Below are positions 1-9,268 of a stretch of DNA of 64,000 bases, piece after piece (the first letter of the stretch is position 1; every line of letters starts with the position of its first letter). This stretch comes from CAVQBP01 sp964448105. Its GTDB lineage: Bacteria > Bacteroidota > Ignavibacteria > Ignavibacteriales > Ignavibacteriaceae. The position numbers and the translations under genes are program-made. The notes beneath the pieces were generated by a model. It saw only the letters and a program-made list of their open reading frames with translations, did no database searches and was not told the DNA's origin. The DNA lies in NCBI GenBank assembly GCA_964448105.1, contig CAYUVK010000012.1, positions 5,747 to 69,746 on the forward strand, read 5' to 3'.

Positions 1-612
1 CGGAGTTGCGAGCATAACTAGGCTGGACATAAAAATTATAAATGATTCGCGGGTGGAGATTTTTATCTTTAACAAATGAAGATAAAAATTCCATTTGTAG
101 AACCTGGTAAAAAAAGTGAAAAACGATAGAGAAAATAATATTGGAAGTAAATAAAAATTAAAGTTTTCGAAAGAATTTAGAACAGATTCATAATTACCGT
201 AAATTGAAAGTATTATATAAAAGGAAATTGAAAAACCTAATAAAATTAAAATATTCTTTTTTACTTTTTCGAGCAAAATTTGAACCGGAATTAATATTTA
301 ATATAAACGCTTACTAATTTAATAAATTGTGCACTATACTTTATCTATTAAAAGTAAATAAATAACAAAATAATGCCATAATGCATTAAATCGGAAAGTA
401 AAATTTTTCTTAATTTACAAGGATTAATTTGTGTGAGACGAAACACTTTAATATATAACTAAAATTAAAAGTGATCCTCATCTATGGTGTTAAAATTTTG
501 TTTTAAATCAATTTTTGATTTAGTTATCTTTTTAAAAAATATCCTTAATTTTTTTTAAGAATGCTATTGATGATCACCATGTTATTTTAATAACTTCCAA
601 AACGAGGTATCT
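1..612. other. AT-rich stretch without a recognisable gene
   Basis: Very AT-rich sequence upstream of the response regulator. Positions 2-79 are open in one plus frame for 25 codons and could be the tail of a gene that starts outside the window, but the residues match no family I know. A perfect 11-bp A+T hairpin (arms 59-69 and 79-89) covers that stop codon. The rest holds only short A/T palindromes; I see no RNA gene. Confidence 0.5.
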
Positions 613-999
613 ATGACCAAAATTTTAATTGCTGAAGATGAAAATATTGTAGCATTAAATATTAAGAAAACCTTAGAATCTTTAGGATACTTTATATCTG
701 CAGTTGTAAAAAGTGGAGAAGATGCAATAAAACAGGTTGAAAAAAGTAAACCCGATTTAATATTAATGGATATAATGTTAAAAGGATTGACTGACGGAAT
801 AGAAACTGCAGAAATCATTACTAAAAACTTTAACATTCCTATTGTATTTTTAACTGCTTTATCCGATGAAAAAACCATTGATAGGGCTGCATTCACTAAA
901 CCGTATGGCTACCTTTTAAAACCATTTACCAATAAGGAAATGTATACTGCAATCGAAAATGCTTTAATAAATTTTGAAGAGAGTGTAAAAAATAATTAA
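613..999 (+). CDS. Stand-alone response regulator receiver protein (CheY-like)
   Basis: Single receiver domain filling the whole 128-residue protein, with no output domain. The canonical residues are all visible: acidic pair E8/D9, phospho-acceptor D53 in LILMDIML, switch T81 in FLTALSD and K103 in LLKPF. It is expected to be phosphorylated by a histidine kinase and to act through protein contacts rather than DNA binding. The segment after D53 (LKGLTDGIETA) resembles receivers paired with PAS/HWE-type hybrid kinases, but no kinase is encoded nearby, so the partner is unknown. The ATG at 613 is preceded by GAGGTAT as a plausible ribosome site. Family call is firm; the pathway is not known. Confidence 0.93.
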   Translation: MTKILIAEDENIVALNIKKTLESLGYFISAVVKSGEDAIKQVEKSKPDLILMDIMLKGLTDGIETAEIITKNFNIPIVFLTALSDEKTIDRAAFTKPYGYLLKPFTNKEMYTAIENALINFEESVKNN

Positions 1000-1212
1000 T
1001 TAAAATTTTTGATTTCTTTTGAATAATTAATTTCATAACCAAAATTTAAGTTGTGAGTAATCAAACTCCTTTTTAATCTGTTCTTTTTAAAATATCTGTC
1101 TTACATTGAAACAATTTTAATTGCATTTTTGTGCAGATTTTGTATAAAATGAACTTTTTTATGTAGGCATATCAATTGTCTTTCCTGAGTAAATAATTAA
1201 CTGGAGTCTGAA

Positions 1213-1434
1213 ATGCCCAGAAATTTTATAGGCACTGATGGTTATTATGAAATTTATAACCGGACAAGTATAATACATCAAAAGATTAATGACCATAAAA
1301 CAGCTTACAAATACAAGATCTATAATTGTGTTAAAAATGTCCCTAATTCACAAGACAGATGGAGAATTGAACAGATAATGATTGGTAATGGAGTTGAGGA
1401 AGAATTAAATCAATATAGAAGAGTAATTTCTTAG
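1213..1434 (+). CDS. Small hypothetical protein, 73 aa
   Basis: A 73-residue basic protein rich in Tyr, Asn and Ile, with no signal peptide, membrane segment or metal motif. A weak GGAG (ACTGGAGTCTGAA) lies upstream of the ATG and supports translation. It stands alone between the response regulator and the convergent M23 peptidase gene. I do not recognise the family. Its composition matches the genome, so it is not obviously foreign. Confidence 0.5.
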   Translation: MPRNFIGTDGYYEIYNRTSIIHQKINDHKTAYKYKIYNCVKNVPNSQDRWRIEQIMIGNGVEEELNQYRRVIS

Positions 1435-1457
1435 AAAGCCTTGGAATAAAATAAACA

Positions 1458-2357
1458 TCAATTCTGCCCTATCGAAGCAAAATAATTAAATTTTTTAAAA
1501 AAGAAGTTTTCAGGGTTTAACTTTTGTCCATTATGCTCAACTTCATAATGAAGATGCGGCCCGGTTGACAAACCTGTATTTCCTGTTAAAGCGATAACAT
1601 CTCCCCTTTGTATTTTTGTACCTCTTTTTGTTTTTACTTTAGACAAATGGGCATAAATTGTTCGATATCCAAAACCATGATTTACAATAACGGATAATCC
1701 GTATCCACCATTGCGTCCGGTAAATTCAACAACACCATCTCCTGTTGCATGTACAGGAGTCCCGGGGTTTGCTACTATATCAATACCTTCATGCATTCGT
1801 ACCCGGTGAAGAATAGGATGCATTCGCATTCCGAACCTGTCAGATAAATCACCACCGCATGGTTTAATTGCAGGAAGGCTCATGGATAGTTTTTGGTTTA
1901 ATTTTAATTGGTTTATGATTTCATTGTATTGGGCTTTTTCAAAAGAAATTTTTCTTGATACTTCGTCAACAAAGGATGCGGCTTCAGTTAATTTTATATC
2001 TGCATTACCGGATAAAAAATCTATTGAGTTATCAAATGAACCTCCACCTGTTCCAAACATCATTTCATCTTTTGATAGTGGTGAAAGGTTAACTGCTAAT
2101 CTTAAATAATTATTTCGAGAGGTCATACTGTCTAGTTCGGTATTTAAATTTTTGTATAAAGTTAAAATTTTATCTACTTTATTTTTTAAAGCTGTATGTT
2201 CATCTTGATGATTGGATGCAAAGAACCGGTTTGCGCCAACTATCGTTAAACCGAGGTATATTATTATTGCAGGAAACAGGATAAATAATTTAGATTTAAG
2301 ATTTTTTATTTCAATAAACTTTGTGCGTTCTTCGGAGAAATAGTATAATTTTTTCAT
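1458..2357 (-). CDS. M23 family metallopeptidase (LytM-type murein endopeptidase)
   Basis: Envelope endopeptidase expected to cut peptidoglycan cross-links or activate amidases. An N-terminal cytoplasmic segment of about 20 residues is followed by one membrane anchor (about 23-42), a helical region predicted to be coiled (about 52-160) and a C-terminal M23 domain (about 165-285). The zinc ligands are visible: H189 and D193 in HEGID, and the HLH motif H268/H270; H180 in MHPIL also fits the fold. The architecture (anchor, coiled coil, LytM) matches the proteins often found near bactofilin and cell-shape genes, but no such partner is adjacent here. Monocistronic, with about 450 bp of empty sequence upstream. 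Confidence 0.93.
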   Translation of the reverse strand: MKKLYYFSEERTKFIEIKNLKSKLFILFPAIIIYLGLTIVGANRFFASNHQDEHTALKNKVDKILTLYKNLNTELDSMTSRNNYLRLAVNLSPLSKDEMMFGTGGGSFDNSIDFLSGNADIKLTEAASFVDEVSRKISFEKAQYNEIINQLKLNQKLSMSLPAIKPCGGDLSDRFGMRMHPILHRVRMHEGIDIVANPGTPVHATGDGVVEFTGRNGGYGLSVIVNHGFGYRTIYAHLSKVKTKRGTKIQRGDVIALTGNTGLSTGPHLHYEVEHNGQKLNPENFFFKKFNYFASIGQN

Positions 2358-2806
2358 TTGAATCCTTTTGATTATTATGGATTTTCAGTTATGGAATTAA
2401 CCTTGAACTAAAGACTATTTCTTTTATAGATGTCGCTTTTCCTATCCTCTATTATTGATTTAAAAAGCACAATAAGGAAAATTATACAGGCAATTATTAC
2501 CAAGTATTCCATTTATTACTTTAATCCTTTATTTTTTCTAAGCCTTTCAATATTGATTATTTTATCTTAATTTCCCATTATTGCTGTAATAAGTTTAAAA
2601 ATTTTAAGAGATTTTAAATGGATATTTAAACTTCACTCATTAAAAATTTCAAAAATAGTACCATGAAAAAGTGTATTTAAAACATACGAATAAAAGGCTT
2701 TACAGTGAGATTAAAAGAGCGTTTTTGAAGAGAATGAACCGCTTTCAAGCTAAACAATTTAATAATATTATTTGAAAAAGATCTTTAAATTATCTAGATA
2801 ACTTAT
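2358..2806. other. Intergenic region, nothing recognisable
   Basis: About 450 bp of AT-rich sequence between two minus-strand genes. It must hold the promoter of the M23 gene and the 3' end of the sorting-tag gene. I see no conserved RNA, no strong hairpin and no open frame with a credible start. Confidence 0.4.
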
Positions 2807-3247
2807 TTATTTGATTAAGGTCATCTTCTTTGTAATTGTAGAATAATGGGTATGAAGCCGATATATATATATACCACTCGATAAAGATGATGCATCAAAT
2901 TTGACAGAATATTCCCCAGCAGGTTTTTCTTCATTAACTAAAGTTGCAACTTCATTACCAAGTACATTATAAATTTTTAATTCTACATGACTTTCAACCG
3001 GGATTGAATATTTTATTTCTGTAACCGGGTTAAAAGGGTTGGGATAGTTTTGCTGTAATTTAAATGATGATAAATCAATAGGAGAACCTTTTTGGTTTGT
3101 ATCATTCCCCTGCATTACACCTGCAAATGATAGCGATGATAAAATCATATACAATAATAGAAACAAAAAAACAATGCCTGTTTTTAATAAAAAATAATTT
3201 CTTTCATCATATAATTGTAAAATTTTTATTTTCATCAAATACTTCAA
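2807..3247 (-). CDS. Short exported protein consisting almost only of a T9SS type A sorting domain
   Basis: The last 86 residues (about 61-146) are a complete type A C-terminal sorting domain. It starts at FKLQQNYPNPFNP, continues through the LKIYNVLGNEVATLV strand and ends in GIYIYRL and KKMTLIK, which are hallmarks of type IX secretion cargo. Upstream is a hydrophobic signal segment (about 22-43), leaving only some 18 residues between the expected signal-peptidase site and the sorting domain. There is almost no cargo. It may be a truncated gene remnant, a tiny secreted peptide, or a protein whose tag is itself functional. The start is uncertain: ATG at 3247 or the in-frame ATG four codons later. 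Confidence 0.8.
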   Translation of the reverse strand: MKYLMKIKILQLYDERNYFLLKTGIVFLFLLLYMILSSLSFAGVMQGNDTNQKGSPIDLSSFKLQQNYPNPFNPVTEIKYSIPVESHVELKIYNVLGNEVATLVNEEKPAGEYSVKFDASSLSSGIYIYRLHTHYSTITKKMTLIK

Positions 3248-3512
3248 ATATTTTCTAATGCAATTCTAATAAAATTAAATCAATATTTATAAATAAAATA
3301 AATAAATGGATTAATTCCATTTTCAAAGGTTTTTTAATTGTATTTAAAAGATTTGTTTGACTTATATTCATAGAAAAAATAGTTAACGAATAATATTAAG
3401 ATAAAATAACAATTAGATTACAAACATATCCATTATTATTAATTATGCGGGAACTAATTAAATATTGGAAGGATTCATTCTCTCTTTTTAAAAGATTGTC
3501 AAGATTTTTCCT

Positions 3513-4193
3513 TTATTTTTCAAACATATCCAGGCACTTTCCTATTATCATTAAGTTTATATTATTTGAAGAAAGGTTAATGTCTACATCAGTAATATCA
3601 TTATTTCTTTTAACAGCTTTCGTGTTAAAATAAATATTATTTATCCTAATTATTTTGGCAACTACATAAGTATAGTATTGAATAGCTTTTAACTTTTTTG
3701 CCAAGGTTTTATCACATTGCAATTTCAAATAAACATTTAACCCCAAATATGATTTAGCGGCTTTTAAATAAATCCTTCCGTTTTCTTCAAAGATATCATC
3801 AACAACAATATAAAAAATTGCATTCTTATTTTTCAGATTTTCCTGGTAATCAATTGTGTAAGGGAAATGATATTCATTAAAAATAGTTGCTTTATATTTA
3901 TCCAAATATTTTTTTATTAAATCAACAGGAACTGAAACTGTGTCTTTTTTAATTTTTGTCTTATTAATTAATAATTTTTTATTCTGATTTTTATTCAATT
4001 CTACCAGAGAAGATTTTTTTATATTCTTTTCATCTTTTGTAGAAGAGGAGGAATCTGAAGGATTATAAATATTATCGGTTATACTTGGTGGTCTGAAAGA
4101 AGCAAAAAGAAAAGCTATGATAGTCATTATCGTAATATATAGTATTATCCATTTTGCAGGTCCGGATTTAAAAACATAATCGACAATTTTCAT
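3513..4193 (-). CDS. Hypothetical single-pass membrane protein
   Basis: A 226-residue protein of unknown function. One membrane segment near the N-terminus (about 14-32) is followed by a low-complexity Ser/Lys/Asn linker (about 40-80). A globular domain of about 140 residues with alternating hydrophobic strands follows (IFYIVVDDIFEENGRIYLKA). The single anchor with a soluble domain suggests a periplasmic protein, but I recognise no family and see no catalytic motif. It is transcribed towards the sorting-tag gene, 265 bp away. Confidence 0.6.
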   Translation of the reverse strand: MKIVDYVFKSGPAKWIILYITIMTIIAFLFASFRPPSITDNIYNPSDSSSSTKDEKNIKKSSLVELNKNQNKKLLINKTKIKKDTVSVPVDLIKKYLDKYKATIFNEYHFPYTIDYQENLKNKNAIFYIVVDDIFEENGRIYLKAAKSYLGLNVYLKLQCDKTLAKKLKAIQYYTYVVAKIIRINNIYFNTKAVKRNNDITDVDINLSSNNINLMIIGKCLDMFEK

Positions 4194-4346
4194 TTATCTT
4201 TATTGAGGTTTATTGAAAATTTCTTTAAAAAATATTAGGTAAAAATATACGAAAATTATTTGTGCAACAATGACATTGGTAACTATAATACCGACTGATT
4301 AATGAAACCTATTAAGGAATGAAAAGTTTTTGATGAGGTTAATATC

Positions 4347-4544
4347 TTATTTTTCTTCTAACTCATCAAAGTAATCATAGCAACCGTAAGCAGGTTCGGG
4401 TTTCGAGAAACTTTCCGGATCTTTTTCAAATAATAATTTCCAGATTTGATTTACAATTGTTGAAGAATCGAGAATCCCTTTTTTTACTGCTTCTCTATAT
4501 TCTTTCTCAATTATTTTCTGGATTTTAAGTTTTATTTCTTCCAT
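4347..4544 (-). CDS. Small acidic hypothetical protein, 65 aa
   Basis: A 65-residue soluble, charged protein, mostly helical in its first 45 residues, with an acidic Tyr-rich tail (YGCYDYFDELEEK). No signal peptide or known domain. The ATG at 4544 is preceded on its strand by CCGGGGAAAATAA, which offers a weak purine-rich site. It is separated from its minus-strand neighbour by about 150 bp. Function unknown. Confidence 0.5.
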   Translation of the reverse strand: MEEIKLKIQKIIEKEYREAVKKGILDSSTIVNQIWKLLFEKDPESFSKPEPAYGCYDYFDELEEK

Positions 4545-4805
4545 TTATTTTCCCCGGTACAATTAAATATTTATATAATAAAGTTTTAAGGGATTCTTAT
4601 CATAAAATGTGCCATTATAAATAATATCTACATATAAATTTATAAATGAAAAATAATTATGTTATCGTTTGAATATTAAATATTACTGAAATAACGTTTA
4701 GGAAATTTTATGTATCTTGAACAAATTCGGTAAAATTGGCATTATATATTTGTATTAGTTGAAATTTTATAAATTGCTATTTAATTGATTTAATAAAAGG
4801 GAAAA

Positions 4806-5243
4806 ATGAATTCTGAAGAAAAAGATTTTTACAAAAAGATCAGATCTAAAATAAATAGTTGGATCGAAAATAGTACAGGCGGGAATAAACAGTGGAATGA
4901 ATATATTTTGTTAGCACCGGATTTGTTTCATCTTCTAACAAAACTCTCGATTGATAAAGAAATCCCCGAATCTAAAAAAATAAAATTATTTGCTGCAATT
5001 GCTTACTTTATATCACCAATAGATTTATTGCCAGAAGCATTGGTTGGTCCTATAGGTTACCTTGATGATATTGCTCTATCTGCATACGTATTAAATGATA
5101 TTATAAATAATGTTGATCCGAAAATAGTAACAAGAAATTGGGCAGGCGATAAAGATATTTTAGTGTTGGTTAAGACTATACTGGCTAATGCAAATAATTT
5201 TTTAGGAGGCAGGATATGGAATAAAATTAGGAAAAAGGTATAA
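4806..5243 (+). CDS. DUF1232 (YkvA-like) protein
   Basis: Carries the DUF1232 core at about residues 60-105: the helix FAAIAYFISPIDLLPE followed by GYLDDIALSAYVL. This small domain occurs in YkvA-type proteins and has no established biochemical role. The 50 residues ahead of it are charged and helical. A second, divergent DUF1232 protein lies at 50630-51001. The ATG follows AAAAGGGAAAA, a reasonable ribosome site. Followed by the TPR lipoprotein gene after 94 bp. Confidence 0.85.
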   Translation: MNSEEKDFYKKIRSKINSWIENSTGGNKQWNEYILLAPDLFHLLTKLSIDKEIPESKKIKLFAAIAYFISPIDLLPEALVGPIGYLDDIALSAYVLNDIINNVDPKIVTRNWAGDKDILVLVKTILANANNFLGGRIWNKIRKKV

Positions 5244-5337
5244 GTTTGAATTTCAAATCCTTAATAATTGTCCCCATTAAATGTTATTTAAGGTTTGTTT
5301 TTAGAAATCATCAGACAACTTCTCCAACATATCAATA

Positions 5338-6402
5338 ATGAATTTTAAAAAGAAAATTAAATTTTTATTTATCGCATTAATATATCTACCTATAATTTTT
5401 TATTCTTTAGGTTGTTCTTCAATGGACAACATTTATTATCAAAATGGAATTAAAAACTATGAAGTCGGGGATTTGACTAACGCTCTATTAGAATTCAATA
5501 AGGCAATAACTATAGAACCAGACAATCCTAAAATCTATTTATCACTCGGGAATACCGAAAGTAAATTGGGAATGTATAACAGTGCAGTTGATAACTATAC
5601 AAAAGCAATTGAACTTAATTCAAGTTTTGAAGAAGCTTATCTTAACAGGGGGATTGCCTACATGTTGTTAGGGAATAATAGAAATGCAATAAATGATTTC
5701 GATAAAGTTCTTGAAATAAATCCGGGTAATTCTTCTGCATTATTCAATAGGGGTTATTTAAACAGCAGTATGAACAATTTAAAGAAAGCACTTGAAGATT
5801 ATAATGAAGTAATAGCTTTAGACTCTGTTGATTCTCAACTGTATGTCAACCGCGGTAACATAAAGGGCAGGCTGGAAGATCATGAAGGTGCAATTAAAGA
5901 TTTTACTAAGGCAATTTCATTAAATATAAAGGATGACCGGGCATACCTTAACCGGGGGAATGATAAAGCTATGCTTGGCAATTATGAAGGAGCTATAAAG
6001 GATTTCAACAAAGCCATAGAATTAAACCCTACTTCTCCAGATGCTTATTTCATTAGGGGTGATATTAATAACAAAATAGAAAACTATAAAGGTGCAATTG
6101 AAGACTTTACAACAGCAATAAAACTTGATTCATCTTATAAACTTGCATATTACGGCAGGGGTGATACAAAACAAAACATGAAAAATTATAAAGGCGCTGT
6201 TGAAGATTATTCTTTAATTATAAACAAAAATCCGGAAGAGGGCAAAGCATATTATAAAAGGGGAATGTGTTGTATTTTATGGAAAAAAAAGAAAGAAGCC
6301 TGCAAAGATTTAAATAAAGCGGGAGAATTAGGGTATTTAGCGGCTTATCCGGCTATTCAAAAGTTTTGTAAGGTAAAAACATATAAAAAGAGAAAAAAAT
6401 AA
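5338..6402 (+). CDS. TPR-repeat lipoprotein
   Basis: Signal peptide ending in lipobox YSLGC with lipidated C26, then about nine consecutive tetratricopeptide repeats that fill the rest of the 354 residues. The repeats have the regular 34-residue period (AI.DF.KAI.LNP..A.AY..RG) typical of protein-protein scaffolds. The C-terminal repeat ends in a Cys pair (MCCILWKKKKEACKDL) and a basic tail. Expected to sit in the envelope and assemble a complex, but neighbours do not reveal the partner. It lies 94 bp after the DUF1232 gene and may be cotranscribed with it. Confidence 0.88.
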   Translation: MNFKKKIKFLFIALIYLPIIFYSLGCSSMDNIYYQNGIKNYEVGDLTNALLEFNKAITIEPDNPKIYLSLGNTESKLGMYNSAVDNYTKAIELNSSFEEAYLNRGIAYMLLGNNRNAINDFDKVLEINPGNSSALFNRGYLNSSMNNLKKALEDYNEVIALDSVDSQLYVNRGNIKGRLEDHEGAIKDFTKAISLNIKDDRAYLNRGNDKAMLGNYEGAIKDFNKAIELNPTSPDAYFIRGDINNKIENYKGAIEDFTTAIKLDSSYKLAYYGRGDTKQNMKNYKGAVEDYSLIINKNPEEGKAYYKRGMCCILWKKKKEACKDLNKAGELGYLAAYPAIQKFCKVKTYKKRKK

Positions 6403-6571
6403 TTTTTTTTCTTTTGATAATTCTCATTGACTTTAAACCGGCACCTCGTTAGTTTCACACCAGCAAATTCCATCAAGGAAACTCCTCTATACTTGCCTTG
6501 AATGATTTTTTAATTCAGTTTTACCGAACTGTTTCAATTCTTATAATAACTTTTAATAATTAGGAGGGTGT

Positions 6572-7177
6572 ATGCGTAAAAGTATTTTAGGCATTTCTTT
6601 CTGTGTCCTTTTTGTTACTATAATTTTTTCTCAACTTAATTGCACAAAACCGCAAGAAGAGAAAACAATGAATCAGGAACCAAGTGCGGAGAGGGGTAAA
6701 TACTTGGTTAATACCCTGGGTGGGTGCAATGATTGTCATTCCCCCAAAGTAATGACCGCAATGGGCCCGGTTCCGGATACTACAAGATTATTATCCGGTT
6801 CACCAGGACCAATAACTTCAACGGATTTTGATCCGAAAATTGTAGCACAAGGTCAATGGATTGTCAGCCGGGGAGATCTTACAGCCTGGATTGGTCCTTG
6901 GGGAATTTCCTACACGGCCAATCTAACCCCTGATAAAGAAACAGGACTAGGTAATTGGACCGTTGATAGATTTATAAAAGCATTGCGAACCGGAAAGCAT
7001 TTAGGAGAAGGGCGCCCCATTTTACCACCTATGCCATGGCAAGGTATTGGGCAAACAAATGATCGGGACCTGAAAGATATTTTTGCTTATTTGCAGTCTC
7101 TAAAACCAATTAATAACAAAGTAACTGATCCCGGAACTCCAGATGATTTTGCTAAACTCATGATGAAAAAGAAATAA
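6572..7177 (+). CDS. Lipoprotein c-type cytochrome, monohaem
   Basis: N-terminal signal peptide with lipobox SQLNC (C24), followed by one class I cytochrome c domain. The haem site is C52-N-D-C55-H56 and Met in the PPMPW segment is the likely axial ligand. The C-terminal helix (DLKDIFAYLQSLKP) is the usual terminal helix of the fold. Single-electron carrier tethered to a membrane facing the periplasm; it could feed the cbb3 oxidase encoded at 25-33 kb, though that is inference. A very good Shine-Dalgarno (TAGGAGGGTG) precedes the ATG. It converges on the AGCS gene over a shared hairpin terminator. Confidence 0.88.
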   Translation: MRKSILGISFCVLFVTIIFSQLNCTKPQEEKTMNQEPSAERGKYLVNTLGGCNDCHSPKVMTAMGPVPDTTRLLSGSPGPITSTDFDPKIVAQGQWIVSRGDLTAWIGPWGISYTANLTPDKETGLGNWTVDRFIKALRTGKHLGEGRPILPPMPWQGIGQTNDRDLKDIFAYLQSLKPINNKVTDPGTPDDFAKLMMKKK

Positions 7178-7190
7178 AGTCTGAATAGAA

Positions 7191-7222
7191 TTTAAGCCGG
7201 AAAGTAACTCTTCCGGCTTTAA
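7191..7222. terminator. Bidirectional hairpin terminator between convergent genes
   Basis: Perfect inverted repeat AAGCCGGAA (7194-7202) and TTCCGGCTT (7211-7219), flanked by A and T runs. It lies 14 bp after the cytochrome stop and just beyond the stop of the opposing symporter gene, so it can serve both. Confidence 0.8.
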
Positions 7223-7224
7223 AT

Positions 7225-8565
7225 TTAACTCTTAAAATAATCTTTAGTTTCTGCAGCAACAATCCCGCTTAACCCTAACAAAGCGATCAAATTTGGTATA
7301 GCCATTAAACCGTTCATAATATCGGCGAATGTCCAAACCAGATCCAGTTTCGCTATTGCACCAAGGAAAACAACAATTACAAATAACAGTCTGTATGGCT
7401 TTATAGATTTTGGACCAAGTAAAAATTCGAGTGACTTTTCGCCATAATAACTCCAGCCCAGAATTGTAGAGTAAGCGAATAAAATAATTCCTAAACTTAC
7501 TATTATACCGCCCCATTCTCCAGGAAGTGCTGTAGTGAAGGCCATTGAAGTTAAAGGCACACCTGTTTGCCCGGTAGGTAAAACATTGCTGACAAGGATT
7601 GCAAAACCTGTAAAAGAGCAGACAACTATAGTATCAATAAAGGTTTGTGTCATTGATACTAATGCCTGGGTGACCGGATATTTTGTTTGTGCTGCGGCAG
7701 CTGCAATCGGTGCGCTTCCTAATCCTGATTCGTTTGAAAATACTCCGCGCGCAACTCCCATACGTATAGTTAACATAACTGTTGCGCCTGCAAAACCTCC
7801 CTCGGCTGCGGTTGGTGTAAATGCTTCTGAAATTACAAGAGCTATAACCTTAGGCACAAATTCAAAATGAATAATAACTACAATTAGTGCTGCTAACATA
7901 TAGAATACTACCATTACCGGAACTAAAACTTGTGTGACATTTCCAATATTTTTAATTCCACCTAAGATTACTAAACCCGTAAGAACGGCAAGGATTATTC
8001 CTGTTATTTCAACAGGAATATTAAATGAATGCTGGACTGCATCTGCAACCGAATTTGATTGAACCATATTCCCGATTCCAAATGCAGCGACAGATGCAAA
8101 AATCGCGAAAATCACTCCCAACCATTTTAGATTTAATCCTTTGGTAATGTAATACATTGGTCCGCCGCTCATTGTACCATATTCATCTTTTTCCCTATAT
8201 TTTACAGCAAGCACAGCTTCTGCGTATTTGGTTGCCATACCAAACAATCCTGTTATCCACATCCAGAATAAAGCACCCGGACCACCAGTCGCTAATGCAG
8301 TTGCAACCCCAGCAATATTTCCTGTACCGACAGTTGCGGCTAATGCAGTCATTAAAGCTTGAAAGTGCGAGATATCCCCGGGATTATCACCGTCATCTTT
8401 TCTTTTTATTAAAGCAAGCCATAACGAATAATATAATTTTCTAAACTGTAATCCTTTAAGTAAAAATGTAAGATAAATTCCTGTACCAACTAATAAAACA
8501 AGAAGAGGAACTCCCCATATAAAAGAACTTATATTATTCAAAACACTCTGTACTTGTTCCTGCAT
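7225..8565 (-). CDS. Alanine/glycine:cation symporter (AGCS family)
   Basis: Sodium-coupled uptake of small neutral amino acids (Ala or Gly) through the inner membrane. The 446 residues span the usual AGCS length with about eleven membrane segments. Two diagnostic stretches are present: ALAATVGTGNIAGVATAL (about 70-88) and ARGVFSNESGLGSAPIAAAA (about 275-294). The gene is monocistronic and its promoter must lie in 8566-8727. I looked for a glycine riboswitch there and saw none. The exact substrate cannot be read from sequence. Confidence 0.93.
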   Translation of the reverse strand: MQEQVQSVLNNISSFIWGVPLLVLLVGTGIYLTFLLKGLQFRKLYYSLWLALIKRKDDGDNPGDISHFQALMTALAATVGTGNIAGVATALATGGPGALFWMWITGLFGMATKYAEAVLAVKYREKDEYGTMSGGPMYYITKGLNLKWLGVIFAIFASVAAFGIGNMVQSNSVADAVQHSFNIPVEITGIILAVLTGLVILGGIKNIGNVTQVLVPVMVVFYMLAALIVVIIHFEFVPKVIALVISEAFTPTAAEGGFAGATVMLTIRMGVARGVFSNESGLGSAPIAAAAAQTKYPVTQALVSMTQTFIDTIVVCSFTGFAILVSNVLPTGQTGVPLTSMAFTTALPGEWGGIIVSLGIILFAYSTILGWSYYGEKSLEFLLGPKSIKPYRLLFVIVVFLGAIAKLDLVWTFADIMNGLMAIPNLIALLGLSGIVAAETKDYFKS

Positions 8566-8727
8566 AATTTTTAAGTTCCCTTATTAGTTTCTAAAGTTAG
8601 ATCGGAATAGAAATATAATTAAGATATGATAATGCAGAATAATAATTGAATATTTGAATGGATGCTTGTTTGAATGAATAATACTTATAATTAGAATCCA
8701 TTCACTCACATCCATTTAATAAAAATA

Positions 8728-9078
8728 TCAATTGGTCTGGTATAATCCAATTGTATTTCCATCAATATCTTTGATTAGTGCATAATAACCCATAGCAGGG
8801 ATTGTTGTCCTGCCTCTAAATATTTCTCCTCCTAATTGCGCGGCCTTTTCTGTGTATTTATTTATATCATCAACACGGACATGAAAAATTGTCGCATCAC
8901 CCTGTAAAACTTTTTCGACTTTCCTAATGCCTATAGTAAAGCTTTTGTGCGTATTAAAAAGAAGATAACCATTACCAAATGGTTTGAATTTCCAATCAAA
9001 TAACTTATTAAAAAAGTCAGCTGTTTTTTCTATATTGGTAGAAGGAATTTCTATATGTGCTATAAAATCTGATGCCAT
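8728..9078 (-). CDS. VOC (glyoxalase/bleomycin-resistance fold) protein
   Basis: A 116-residue single-module vicinal oxygen chelate protein. It begins with the usual HIEIPSTNIEKTADFFNKLFDWKF pattern (shown here for family match) and ends in MGYYALIKDIDGNTIGLYQ. H9, and E/Q positions near the end of the second half, could be metal ligands, but many such short proteins have lost activity. No neighbour indicates a substrate. Monocistronic. Confidence 0.85.
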   Translation of the reverse strand: MASDFIAHIEIPSTNIEKTADFFNKLFDWKFKPFGNGYLLFNTHKSFTIGIRKVEKVLQGDATIFHVRVDDINKYTEKAAQLGGEIFRGRTTIPAMGYYALIKDIDGNTIGLYQTN

Positions 9079-9268
9079 TTTTTCCTCGATAAAATTAAAT
9101 ATAAATTATTATTACAATTTATTTAGTCAGTTTCCTAAAATCAAATTTACTAAAAATTTTTATAGATTGATTGTGTGTTTATCAACATAATTAAAATTAG
9201 ATATTTGAAAGATTATAGAATAACGATGAGTAACTATTGAATAACAATTACACCAAGGATATTAATTA

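Noticed and set aside
2..79. Possible tail of a gene entering the window from the left
   Set aside because: Only 25 codons, no recognisable domain end; cannot be told from chance.
3445..3633. Plus-strand open frame of 62 codons
   Set aside because: Its 3' part lies antisense to the membrane protein gene at 3513-4193, and it has no ribosome site or recognisable features.
8566..8727. Possible glycine riboswitch upstream of the AGCS symporter
   Set aside because: The region is short, AT-rich and lacks the conserved GGAGAG-type aptamer elements.
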